Below, in pieces: positions 1 to 7,243 of a DNA stretch of 16,382 nucleotides. Within the stretch, counting starts at the first letter, position 1. Every line of letters begins with the position of its first letter. The position numbers were made by a program, and so were the translations under genes. The notes beneath the pieces were generated by a model, which saw only the letters and a program-made list of their open reading frames with translations, made no database searches and was not told the origin of the DNA. Origin of the DNA: Bacteroidia bacterium (GTDB lineage Bacteria > Bacteroidota > Bacteroidia > JAESSM01 > NORP286); contig JAESSM010000064.1 of NCBI GenBank assembly GCA_016764115.1, positions 1-16,382 of the forward strand, given 5' to 3'.

Positions 1-327
1 AATCTGTCCATTTTTGCAAGCACACCAATAACCTATAATTTAAATCTCACTGCGCAGTTAAAAGCAGCGTCTACGGATACTTTACGGGATTTATATGGAA
101 TTTATAAAAATAACACCGGATTTAAGAAACTGTTTTTTGTTCCTCAGGTTTCCTATACATTATTTGATAAATTGACAATCGTTACCACCGGTGAATTACC
201 ACTTTATCAGTTTGTAAATGGAACACAGCTTACCTCTAAACTGTTTTTAACAGGGGGAATTATCTACAAATTTTCTGTCAAAAGGAATAGGCTTTTAAAA
301 ATGCCTGAAAGCAAAACTGATGGATGA
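1..327 (+). CDS. C-terminal fragment of a probable outer-membrane beta-barrel protein (5' partial)
   Basis: Frame 1 is open from the first base to a TGA at 325-327, giving 108 residues that lack a start, so the gene begins outside the window. The visible part shows repeated short stretches of alternating polar and hydrophobic residues with aromatic girdles (for example VSYTLFDKLTIVTTGELPLY, and GGIIYKF near the end). This is the pattern of transmembrane beta strands in outer-membrane barrels. About 17 mostly charged residues follow the last strand, so the protein does not end on the usual terminal aromatic. No family can be named from this fragment. It lies 29 bp upstream of the next gene on the same strand and could be co-transcribed with it. 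The barrel assignment is inference from the residue pattern only. Confidence 0.5.
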   Translation, partial: NLSIFASTPITYNLNLTAQLKAASTDTLRDLYGIYKNNTGFKKLFFVPQVSYTLFDKLTIVTTGELPLYQFVNGTQLTSKLFLTGGIIYKFSVKRNRLLKMPESKTDG

Positions 328-356
328 GCTGACTTCCATCAATTAAATAATATTAG

Positions 357-1298
357 ATGCTTATCTCCAAAGAAGAGCTGCTTACCACATCACAGAGAAT
401 AAGACCGTTTATTCACCAAACTCCCGTTTTAACATCCACAAACCTTGATAAATTAACTTCGGCATATTGCTTCTTAAAATGTGAGAACTTCCAAAAAATG
501 GGAGCTTTTAAAATGCGTGGGGCTACAAATGCAATCCTACAATTAACTGTAGAACAAAAAGAAAATGGAGTTGCCACGCATTCTTCTGGCAATTTTGCCC
601 AAGCCTTAGCTTTGGCTGCTAAACTTAATGACATCAAAGCATATATAGTGATGCCTACTTCTGCTCCATCAGTCAAAAAAGAGGCAGTATTAGGATACGG
701 AGGAGAAGTTATTGACTGCGCCCCTACCCTACAAGCAAGAGAAGAAACACTTAAAAGGGTTGTTAAAGAAACCGGAGCTACATTTATTCACCCCTATAAT
801 GACTACGATGTTATAGCAGGTCAATCAACCGCTACTCAAGAATTAATTAATGAATATCCAAATTTAGATTATATAATTTCACCAATCGGTGGCGGTGGAT
901 TGATTTCAGGAACCGCATTAGCTACTCAATACTTCTCACCCAACACAACAGTAATAGGAGCTGAACCCACAGGAGCAGATGATGCTTACAGATCTTTAGA
1001 AAAAGGAGAAATAGTTCCTTCTATTCATCCAAATACAATTGCGGATGGACTATTAACGTCCTTGGGAGATAAAACCTTTCCAATTATTAAGCAACTCGTT
1101 TCAGAAATAATATTGGTTGAAGAAACTGAGATCATTCAAGCCATGAAGTTCATTTGGGAAAGAATGAAATTAATTATAGAACCCTCAAGTGCATTAGCTG
1201 TTGCAGCAGCTATCAAGAACAAAGATCAATTCAATGGAAAGAAAGTAGGTATTATCATTTCCGGTGGTAATGTGGATTTGGAAAATTTACCTTTTTAA
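357..1298 (+). CDS. Serine racemase / serine-threonine dehydratase, PLP-dependent (SRR-like)
   Basis: A fold-type II PLP enzyme of 313 residues. It should racemise L-serine and/or dehydrate L-serine or L-threonine in the cytoplasm. The PLP lysine is K52 in AFKMRGA, and the opposite-face serine used for racemisation in mammalian serine racemase is S77 in THSSGN. The phosphate-binding glycine loop is GGGGLISG near 178-185. The divalent-metal site of serine racemase is conserved as E203, A207 and D209 in AEPTGADD. WERMKLIIEPSSA and the C-terminal SGGNVDL also match mammalian SRR closely. There is no ACT regulatory domain, unlike biosynthetic IlvA. One oddity is F80 where human SRR has H87 (SSGNH versus SSGNF). 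Whether racemase or dehydratase activity dominates cannot be read from sequence. A palindromic repeat begins at its stop codon. Confidence 0.9.
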   Translation: MLISKEELLTTSQRIRPFIHQTPVLTSTNLDKLTSAYCFLKCENFQKMGAFKMRGATNAILQLTVEQKENGVATHSSGNFAQALALAAKLNDIKAYIVMPTSAPSVKKEAVLGYGGEVIDCAPTLQAREETLKRVVKETGATFIHPYNDYDVIAGQSTATQELINEYPNLDYIISPIGGGGLISGTALATQYFSPNTTVIGAEPTGADDAYRSLEKGEIVPSIHPNTIADGLLTSLGDKTFPIIKQLVSEIILVEETEIIQAMKFIWERMKLIIEPSSALAVAAAIKNKDQFNGKKVGIIISGGNVDLENLPF

Positions 1299-1387
1299 TA
1301 GTACACTGATTTTTATGATCTTTTATGATTTGTTAAGATTTGATTATCAGTGTTTATCATAATCATCTTAATAAATCAGTGTACTAT
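1298..1387. repeat. 90-bp palindromic intergenic repeat
   Basis: The outer arms are a perfect 15-bp inverted repeat: ATAGTACACTGATTT at 1298-1312 and its reverse complement at 1373-1387. Inside lie further complementary pieces (TTAAGAT near 1333 against ATCTTAA near 1365) and the phrase TATCATAATCATCTTAA. It begins at the stop codon of the serine racemase gene, between two convergent genes, so it could act as a bidirectional terminator in RNA. The text-like AT-rich arms look like a dispersed intergenic element rather than a simple terminator. Copy number in the genome is unknown. Confidence 0.8.
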
Positions 1388-1410
1388 TTCTGGGGGTCCT
1401 TGGTTAGCTC

Positions 1411-1445
1411 GGTGCTTTAAAACACAAGTCCAAAAGGCTTGCACC
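1411..1445. other. Small nested stem-loop in a gene-free spacer
   Basis: GGTGC at 1411-1415 is complementary to GCACC at 1441-1445. Between them AAGTCC and GGCTT can pair around an AAAA loop with one bulged T, leaving a 10-nt bulge on the left side. No T-tract follows, so it is not a standard intrinsic terminator. It lies in the 3' flank of the exported hypothetical gene. Nothing else is recognised between 1388 and 1484. Confidence 0.3.
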
Positions 1446-1484
1446 AGTCAGGGTATTATTCAAATTCAATATTGTCATCATATA

Positions 1485-2069
1485 CTACGGGTCGAAATTT
1501 TTTTTTTGTAATTTGCTTCTGATAAGTTTATACTTTTCAAAATTACCTTCAATATAATAGTATTTAATTTCAAACATATTTAATATGAAGGCAAGAGGTG
1601 CTGAGAAGTATATAGAACCAACCCCCAAAAGTATAGCATTGCTTTTTTGTGAAGGGCAATAAAAATTCATGCTTCCGCATCCACCAGTAGGTAAGCTATA
1701 CCCAGAAACGGCACCTATACCAAAACCAGTGAGTAAGGTAATGGCTACGATTTTGTATCCAAAATTCCGTTTTCGTATTTGAATCCGGTCAATATCTGAA
1801 ACAGGTATTTTTTCATTTGCAACTTTATTATATCTTTCCAGGTAATCATAAGCTTTCAATGACATTCCTATATTAATAGTTGAATCTGATGCTTCCAGTA
1901 AATATCCCTCAATTCTGCTTTCATCTTTTATTGTATAAATCCAAATTTTATGAAAGTTACATTGAGATGGACTCACTTGGGCAAATGCTGAAATCCTGCA
2001 AATAATACATGTGCTAATAATTAATGCTACAACTATCTTTATGTGACAATTATGGGATATTTTCATCAT
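1485..2069 (-). CDS. Exported hypothetical protein with two predicted membrane segments
   Basis: A protein of 194 residues that I do not recognise. The N-terminus has a basic start, a hydrophobic stretch at about 11-27 and a possible signal peptidase I site after AFA (residues 28-30). The region at about 41-100 looks like a small beta-rich domain (IYTIKDESRIEGYLLEASDS), ending in PVSDIDRIQIRKR. This resembles the short beta modules that precede membrane anchors in many Bacteroidota proteins. Two hydrophobic glycine-rich segments follow at about 107-127 and 144-165, with Cys residues in the loop between them. The start is 46 bp past the cupin stop on the same strand, so it may be the last gene of the kynurenine operon or have its own promoter. 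No function is proposed. Confidence 0.7.
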   Translation of the reverse strand: MMKISHNCHIKIVVALIISTCIICRISAFAQVSPSQCNFHKIWIYTIKDESRIEGYLLEASDSTINIGMSLKAYDYLERYNKVANEKIPVSDIDRIQIRKRNFGYKIVAITLLTGFGIGAVSGYSLPTGGCGSMNFYCPSQKSNAILLGVGSIYFSAPLAFILNMFEIKYYYIEGNFEKYKLIRSKLQKKNFDP

Positions 2070-2115
2070 TTATCAAATTAGCCGAGCTATAAAAATGCCT
2101 CGCCCCCACAATTGG

Positions 2116-2607
2116 TTAACGGGTTAATTTTGTAATAATTTTTTCATGCTGAGGGAATTTTTCCAACATCACTCCTCTTTGTGCTATTTCAAAATCACTA
2201 AAGTCAAATCCTGGAGCAACGGTACAGCCAATTAATCCATAGGTGTCAGGCTTGTTGACCTTTGCCCCGAACCAATCACCTGCCTTAATCAAACCCTGAA
2301 AAGTTTCTCCATTTTCAAGATCAGAACCGAGATTTATTTCAGACAGTTCACCTGAATCATCATTAATAACATAAACGGTAAAACAATCCCCATAATAGAA
2401 GTGCATCAACTCATCGGATTTCAGTCTATGAAATGTAGAGACTTCATGACTCTCTAACATATAATGGATAGCTGTAGAAAAGTTTCTGGAGCCATCAAAC
2501 AATTCGTGTTCTAATGTGCCAGGAGATCGGTAAGTTTCGTTGTAATATCCTCCTTCCGGATGTGATTTTAATGCTAATTTTTCAATCCAGTATTCCGCAG
2601 TTCGCAT
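2116..2607 (-). CDS. DUF985 / Cupin_5 family protein
   Basis: A protein of 163 residues matching the Cupin_5 (DUF985) family over its whole length. It has the N-terminal LALKSHPEGGYYNETYRS block, then STAIHYML, then the family's central FHRLKSDELMHFYYGD block, whose His, Glu and His residues could form a metal or ligand site in the small beta barrel. The C-terminal half holds the conserved GDWFGA and VAPGFDFSDFE elements. The biochemical role of the family is not established. The gene starts 6 bp after the DUF4920 stop on the same strand, so the two are almost certainly co-transcribed and probably belong to the kynurenine operon. 3-Hydroxyanthranilate dioxygenase, the enzyme missing from this cluster, is also a cupin, but this protein lacks its sequence features. 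Confidence 0.85.
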   Translation of the reverse strand: MRTAEYWIEKLALKSHPEGGYYNETYRSPGTLEHELFDGSRNFSTAIHYMLESHEVSTFHRLKSDELMHFYYGDCFTVYVINDDSGELSEINLGSDLENGETFQGLIKAGDWFGAKVNKPDTYGLIGCTVAPGFDFSDFEIAQRGVMLEKFPQHEKIITKLTR

Positions 2608-2613
2608 AACTTT

Positions 2614-3117
2614 CTAATTCAAAATTACTCCTTCTGCTTCAAAGGCTAGTACCATTTCAGGTTCAATTATCAATGCAACTTCCTCATCACTCATTCCTTC
2701 ATCCTTGGCATAGTGCTGCCTCATTTCAACAGTCACAGTATCCAGATAAGCAAATCCCTCCGCAATCATGGTTTTTCCTGCACAATCCTTAGGCATAAAG
2801 AATCCATAATCTTTAAATGTTACTCTAATAGTTGTGCCATCAGGTTTTTTGATGTTCATCCAACAACCTTTCACCTGACAAACTGATTCAATTTCCCCAG
2901 AAATTTTTGCCGGATAGTTATTTTGGTCACCCATTTGGGAAATCAATTGTGCCAAGTCAACTGCGCCAGCATCCGTAATTTCCTTTCCAAATGTGTTATC
3001 AACAGTTTCCTCTACTACCACTTCCGGTTCACTCGATTCTGATTTTTCTGATACTTGTTCTCCACCACACCCAACTAAAAGTGCACTTCCTAAAATAACC
3101 TTAATTAGCTTTTTCAT
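2614..3117 (-). CDS. DUF4920 domain lipoprotein
   Basis: A protein of 167 residues with a lipoprotein signal: MKKLIKV, a short hydrophobic core and lipobox LVGC with the acylated cysteine at C17. An acidic linker at about 20-40, rich in Glu and Ser, leads to a DUF4920 domain at about 43-165. Typical family features are FGKEI, the C80-C85 pair in CQVKGCWM, and the stretch around IRVTFKDYGFFMPKD. The domain has an OB-like beta pattern and is common in Bacteroidota, with no assigned function. The conserved Cys/His residues (C80, C85, C105, H127) could bind metal or form a disulfide, but this is inference. It lies 19 bp after kmo and 6 bp before the DUF985 cupin, all in one direction. It should be anchored in the periplasm or outer membrane, away from the cytosolic kynurenine enzymes. 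Confidence 0.85.
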   Translation of the reverse strand: MKKLIKVILGSALLVGCGGEQVSEKSESSEPEVVVEETVDNTFGKEITDAGAVDLAQLISQMGDQNNYPAKISGEIESVCQVKGCWMNIKKPDGTTIRVTFKDYGFFMPKDCAGKTMIAEGFAYLDTVTVEMRQHYAKDEGMSDEEVALIIEPEMVLAFEAEGVILN

Positions 3118-3136
3118 ATCTTTAATAATTTAAATT

Positions 3137-4507
3137 CTATACAAGATTTGTATTTAATATATTCGATTCAATTATTTGGGATACTTGTTCTTTTAATTGA
3201 TCTTTTTCCCAATCCCCATCAATTCCTTCAATTTCCATTATCTCTTTGATAGCTTTATCATGCTTTTCGCCCAATTGTAATGCTTCTGAATAAGGCATGT
3301 GCGTAAAAGTTACCATTGAATACAAAGGAATCCACTTATCCGGAAACTCCTTGTATAATTTTGCTTCTATCTTTTTTCTATATAAGAAATCGGGATCTGC
3401 TACCAAATCGCGCATCTCAATAAAATTTCTTAGCGCCAAATCACAAATAGCATCTGAATTCTCTTTACGCTGAAGTTCATACTGATGAAATATTTCTTGC
3501 CAATCATCACTATCATCCATTATCTCATTGAGAATAGTGCAATCCTCAAAACCGGCATTCATTCCTTGTCCGTAAAATGGAACAATCGCATGGGCCGCAT
3601 CTCCAATTAAAGCAACTTTATTGCCATAAGTCCAGGGAGCACATTTGATATACCCCAAAATAGATGACGGGTTTATTAAAAAGTCTTCAACTAAAGTAGG
3701 CATGTGAGGTACAACATCCGGAAATTCATTATTGAAGAAATTCATGATGTCATCTTCTGCTTTTAAAGATTCAAAAGAAATCTCACCTTTCATCGGAAAA
3801 AATAATGTACAAGTAAAACTTCCATCAAGATTAGGTAAAGCAATCAACATCATATTGCCTCTGGGCCAAATATGAAGTACTTCTTTTTCAATGGCCCATT
3901 CATTTCCATTGATCGCGGGAATTGTTAATTCTTTGTATCCATGTTCCAGAAAAGTGTCAGAAAAGTTAAAATCATCAAACTTATTCATTGATTGCCTAAC
4001 TGCACTACCACCACCATCAGCTCCGAATATTAGATCTGATCTCACACTTGACAATTCACTCGTTTTCTCATTTTCAACAGTAGCTTCGCATGTATCTAAA
4101 TTAACATCTTTGCATGATTGATTGAAAAATAATTCAACATTGGGATCAGCTTCTGCAAAATCCATCAAACTCATGTTCAATCCTCCCCGTGAAACTGAAT
4201 AGATACATTGCTCTTCTTTTCCATACGATTGAAAAGTCAGACTCCCATCATGACCATGCATTAACCGCCCTTTCATTGGTATAGCAACTTTCCTTATATC
4301 ATCTCCAACACCTACTAAATCCAATGCACGCCATCCTCTATCTGATAATGCCAGGTTTATAGACCGCCCTGCTGACATCTCTTCCTTTCTCATATCGGAC
4401 ATCTTTTCATAAACCTTAATTTTATGCCCTCTTTTAGCAAGAAATAGCGCCAATAAAGACCCCACTAGTCCCGCACCAAAAATTGATATTTGCTTTTGAA
4501 CTGCCAT
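3137..4507 (-). CDS. kmo: Kynurenine 3-monooxygenase
   Basis: An FAD-dependent hydroxylase of 456 residues that converts L-kynurenine to 3-hydroxykynurenine with NADPH and O2. The FAD-binding Rossmann motif GAGLVG is at 11-16, followed by an acidic E34 at the end of beta-2. GRSINLALSDRG (47-58) matches the KMO substrate-side signature. The second FAD motif, GDAAHAIVPFYGQGMNAGFEDC, begins at residue 302. Similarity to human KMO is visible across LHIWPRGNMMLIALPNLDGSF and IPLYSMVTF. The C-terminus is mostly polar, with no clear membrane anchor of the eukaryotic type. The start codon overlaps the kynU stop by one base (TAATG), which indicates translational coupling. It acts just before kynU in the pathway although it lies after it in the operon. 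Confidence 0.96.
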   Translation of the reverse strand: MAVQKQISIFGAGLVGSLLALFLAKRGHKIKVYEKMSDMRKEEMSAGRSINLALSDRGWRALDLVGVGDDIRKVAIPMKGRLMHGHDGSLTFQSYGKEEQCIYSVSRGGLNMSLMDFAEADPNVELFFNQSCKDVNLDTCEATVENEKTSELSSVRSDLIFGADGGGSAVRQSMNKFDDFNFSDTFLEHGYKELTIPAINGNEWAIEKEVLHIWPRGNMMLIALPNLDGSFTCTLFFPMKGEISFESLKAEDDIMNFFNNEFPDVVPHMPTLVEDFLINPSSILGYIKCAPWTYGNKVALIGDAAHAIVPFYGQGMNAGFEDCTILNEIMDDSDDWQEIFHQYELQRKENSDAICDLALRNFIEMRDLVADPDFLYRKKIEAKLYKEFPDKWIPLYSMVTFTHMPYSEALQLGEKHDKAIKEIMEIEGIDGDWEKDQLKEQVSQIIESNILNTNLV

Positions 4508-5787
4508 TAATTTCTATTCATTGCATTTCTCATTATTTCGGCAAATCTATACACATCTACAAAAGTATTATATGATGGAACAGGGGCCACACGAATTACA
4601 TCCGGCTCTCTCCAATCTGCCACTACCCCATTTTTTGTTAGTTCATCAAATACGTCTCTACCGTTTTTACTCATTATAATAGATAATTGACATCCCCTTT
4701 CTTTAGGATCTTCAGGGGTGATGATTTTCAAATAATTTCCTCCCGCATCTTTATTTATATTATTTACAAGATACTCCAGATAACCAGTAAGCTTATCCCG
4801 TTTTTCGCATAAGGCATCCATTCCGGCTTCATCAAAAATATCCAAAGATGCTTTATGTATTGCCATAGGAAATATCGGTGCATTGCTTATTTGCCATCCC
4901 GCTGCACCTTTCATAGGTTTAAATCCAGGCAGCATTTGAAATCTCTCCTCCTCATTATGACCCCACCAACCGGCAAATCGTTTCAATTCAGGATCTTCTC
5001 CATGCTTTTCATGAACAAATGCCCCAGCAACTCCACCTGGCCCAGAATTCAAATATTTATAACTGCACCATACCGCAAAATCGACATCCCAGTCATGTAA
5101 GTTTAGTTTTAAGTTACCTGCAGCATGTGCCAAATCAAAACCTGCATTCGCTCCAACTGCATGCGCTGCTTTGGTTATTTCCTCCATGTCAAATGCCTGT
5201 CCGGTATAATAATTCACACCTGCCATCATTACTAATGCTAATTCATCTTTATATTCTTCAATTGTAGAAATGATTTTCTCTTTACTTACAATATGCTCAC
5301 CATCATCTGGTTTCAATTCTATAATAACATCACTTGGCTCAAACCCATGCATTTTTGCCTGGCTTTCAATTGCATAATGATCAGAAGGAAACGGCTTTGG
5401 TTCTACCAAAATTTTATACCTATTTGCGGTAGGCCGATAAAACGAAACCAACATTAGGTGAAGATTCACAGTAAGAGAATTCATCATCACAACTTCCGTT
5501 GGAAGTCCACCAACCAACCGGGCTGCTTTTTCAGTTACAAAATGATGATAATAGAACCATGGATTTTTTCCATCTAAATGGGCATCTAATGCAAGTGATT
5601 TCCAATCTTCAATTTCCTGATCAACATTTTCCTTAACGGTTTTGGGCTGAAGTCCTAAGGAGTTACCACAGAAATAAATAACATCATGACCCTCCTTTTG
5701 AGGAAAGTAAAATCTGTTTCTATACTCTTTCAACGGATCTTCATGATCCATTTGTTTAGCATAATCTATAGAATTCTGATATTCCAT
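4507..5787 (-). CDS. kynU: Kynureninase
   Basis: A PLP enzyme of 426 residues that cleaves 3-hydroxykynurenine (or kynurenine) to 3-hydroxyanthranilate (or anthranilate) plus L-alanine. The PLP-binding lysine is K244 in CSYKYLNSGPGG. D218 and H221 lie in GFDLAHAAGN, where the ring nitrogen is held. YFCGNSLGLQPK at 38-49 and the C-terminal DWREPDVIRVAPVPSYNTF block are kynureninase hallmarks. The length is normal for the family. It ends with a one-base overlap on kmo. A 77-bp spacer full of ATTCGT-type repeats separates it from the upstream ACMSD gene. That spacing is unusual inside an otherwise tight operon, so kynU-kmo may be controlled separately. Confidence 0.97.
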   Translation of the reverse strand: MEYQNSIDYAKQMDHEDPLKEYRNRFYFPQKEGHDVIYFCGNSLGLQPKTVKENVDQEIEDWKSLALDAHLDGKNPWFYYHHFVTEKAARLVGGLPTEVVMMNSLTVNLHLMLVSFYRPTANRYKILVEPKPFPSDHYAIESQAKMHGFEPSDVIIELKPDDGEHIVSKEKIISTIEEYKDELALVMMAGVNYYTGQAFDMEEITKAAHAVGANAGFDLAHAAGNLKLNLHDWDVDFAVWCSYKYLNSGPGGVAGAFVHEKHGEDPELKRFAGWWGHNEEERFQMLPGFKPMKGAAGWQISNAPIFPMAIHKASLDIFDEAGMDALCEKRDKLTGYLEYLVNNINKDAGGNYLKIITPEDPKERGCQLSIIMSKNGRDVFDELTKNGVVADWREPDVIRVAPVPSYNTFVDVYRFAEIMRNAMNRN

Positions 5788-5859
5788 ATTCGTTGAATCG
5801 TGTATTCGTATATTAGTTGATTCGTAAACATTCGTAATTCGTATTAATTCGTTATTCGC
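5788..5859. repeat. Tandem array of about nine ATTCGT-type 8-mers
   Basis: Exact ATTCGT occurs at 5788, 5804, 5820, 5830, 5837 and 5847. One-mismatch copies are AATCGT at 5796, ATTAGT at 5812 and ATTCGC at 5854. The spacing is 8, 8, 8, 8, then 10, 7, 10, 7. The array fills nearly all of the spacer between ACMSD and kynU and abuts the kynU start codon (CAT on this strand at 5785-5787). On the coding strand the unit reads ACGAAT. Function unknown: it could be a slipped-strand repeat, a cluster of protein sites, or part of the mRNA leader of kynU. Confidence 0.85.
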
Positions 5860-5864
5860 AAATA

Positions 5865-6875
5865 TTACAGATAGTCTTCCTTTTTTAATTCAAGCCAATC
5901 TAAAGCTGCCCCGCTTAATAACTTTTCTTTAATCGAGTCATCATAATCTGTGCTCTCAATTAATTTACCTGGTTCCAATTCTCCTAATGGAAAAGGATAA
6001 TCCGTTCCTAACGCAATTTTATCGGTGCCCATCAATTTCATAACATGATCAAGCATGCCTTTATCATGAACCAAGGCATCTAAATAAAATTTTCCCAAAT
6101 ATTCCTTGGGATTAATATCATTATCTACTGCACATAGATCGGGACGAACATTAAACCCATGCTCTATTCTTCCTATAGTTGCCGGAAATGAACCACCACC
6201 ATGTGCAAATGCAACTTTTAACTTTGGCAATTTTCTAAATACACCCCCAAAGATCATTGAACAAATGGCCAATGAAGTTTCGGCTGGCATTCCAACCAGC
6301 CAAGGCAACCAGTAATTAGGCATTTTATCTTTACCCATCATATCCCATGGATGTACAAATATAGCAGCGCCCAACTCTTCGGCAGCTTGAAAAATATCAA
6401 ATATCTCAGGAGCATTTAAATTCCAGTCATTAACATGAGATCCAATTTCGACCCCTGCAAGCCCAAGTTCCTTAATGCATCTTTCCAGCTCCTGTATAGC
6501 CAATTTTGGCGATTGCATAGGAATTGTTCCTAATCCAATAAATCTTTTGGGATAATCATTAACAATACCAGCAATATGGTCATTCAAATACCTGGATAGA
6601 TCAAGAATGTGCTCAGGATTCGCCCAATAACTGAACATAACCGGAATTGTGGAAAGAACTTGTACATCAACATGATGATGATCACACTCCTTCATCCTTA
6701 CTTCAGGATCCCAACAATTGCTTTGGACCTCTCGAAAAAACTTATCATCCATCATCATTTTAGCGCAACCTGCCTTGTGATGATCCAAGCTGATAAATCC
6801 ACCATAACCATACTTCTTTCGAAGATCAGGAATATTCTTCGGTATTATATGTGTATGAATATCAATTTTAAGCAT
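5865..6875 (-). CDS. ACMSD: 2-amino-3-carboxymuconate-6-semialdehyde decarboxylase (ACMSD)
   Basis: A zinc amidohydrolase-fold decarboxylase of 336 residues. It converts 2-amino-3-carboxymuconate semialdehyde to 2-aminomuconate semialdehyde, so carbon leaves the route to quinolinate and NAD and moves toward full catabolism. The metal ligands are visible: H7 and H9 in DIHTHI, H175 in FVHPWDM, and D292 in GTDYPFPLGELEPGKLIES. H225 in FAHGGGSFP is the catalytic histidine. Similarity to human ACMSD runs end to end (YGYGGF, NCWDPEVR, STIPVMFSYW, YWLPWLVGMPAET). The start at 6873-6875 puts DIHTH at the N-terminus as in the family. A -7 promoter element lies about 27 bp upstream, so this is the first gene of the kynurenine operon. 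The enzyme that makes its substrate is not nearby. Confidence 0.96.
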   Translation of the reverse strand: MLKIDIHTHIIPKNIPDLRKKYGYGGFISLDHHKAGCAKMMMDDKFFREVQSNCWDPEVRMKECDHHHVDVQVLSTIPVMFSYWANPEHILDLSRYLNDHIAGIVNDYPKRFIGLGTIPMQSPKLAIQELERCIKELGLAGVEIGSHVNDWNLNAPEIFDIFQAAEELGAAIFVHPWDMMGKDKMPNYWLPWLVGMPAETSLAICSMIFGGVFRKLPKLKVAFAHGGGSFPATIGRIEHGFNVRPDLCAVDNDINPKEYLGKFYLDALVHDKGMLDHVMKLMGTDKIALGTDYPFPLGELEPGKLIESTDYDDSIKEKLLSGAALDWLELKKEDYL

Positions 6876-6901
6876 GCAGACTCTTCTACTTTTTAAGAAA
6901 C

Positions 6902-6909
6902 CAAAGATA
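6902..6909 (-). promoter_or_regulatory. Probable -7 promoter element of the kynurenine operon
   Basis: The - strand reads TATCTTTG, a perfect match to the Bacteroidota -7 consensus TAnnTTTG, 27 bases before the ACMSD start. The expected transcription start leaves a leader of roughly 20 nt. No clear -33 TTG is seen about 20 bp further upstream, so the promoter may need an activator or be weak. Confidence 0.5.
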
Positions 6910-6982
6910 ATTAAATTACAATTTATTGCATTTGTGTAGAAATCCTAAGCCAGACAAACTGAAAATTGCAAATGACAAATTC

Positions 6983-7151
6983 CAAATAACAAATAAAAGC
7001 GAAACACTAAATCCCAAAGTCGAAACAAATTCAGATGACCAAAATCAAAATAACTATAAGCTTATAATTTCATTTTATTCTTATTGTATACTGTTTTGAA
7101 TTTCGATATTCTAATTTTTGAATTTGTTTGAAATTTGATGCTTGTTATTTG
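6983..7151. repeat. Large imperfect inverted repeat in the ACMSD-fumC spacer
   Basis: Nested complementary arms were found by eye. CAAATAACAA at 6983-6992 is the reverse complement of 7142-7151. AAACAAATTCA at 7023-7033 is the reverse complement of 7119-7129. A perfect 12-bp palindrome, TATAAGCTTATA, sits near the centre at 7055-7066. Between the arms are quasi-repeated phrases such as GACAAATTCCAAATAAC. It accounts for most of the 368-bp gene-free spacer 6876-7243; the remainder holds the two probable promoters. It looks like a dispersed intergenic palindrome that has partly decayed. Confidence 0.65.
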
Positions 7152-7205
7152 TGGTTTTCTGCCAAAAAAGTACAAGAATATTAGAATATAAAACACTAAA
7201 TGGAT

Positions 7206-7213
7206 TAGTTTTG
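7206..7213 (+). promoter_or_regulatory. Probable -7 promoter element of fumC
   Basis: TAGTTTTG matches the Bacteroidota consensus TAnnTTTG and ends 30 bases before the fumC ATG, the same geometry as the ACMSD promoter. No obvious -33 TTG lies at the usual distance. The assignment rests on the -7 match and its position. Confidence 0.4.
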
Positions 7214-7243
7214 CAATCTCTCAAAATATAAACATCCAATACA

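Noticed and set aside
2116..2607. The DUF985 cupin as the missing 3-hydroxyanthranilate dioxygenase
   Set aside because: It shares the broad cupin fold and would fill the gap, but it matches DUF985 blocks throughout and lacks the HAAO metal-site and Cys signatures.
5788..5859. ATTCGT array as a CRISPR array
   Set aside because: Units are 7-10 bp with no room for spacers, and there are no cas genes in the window.
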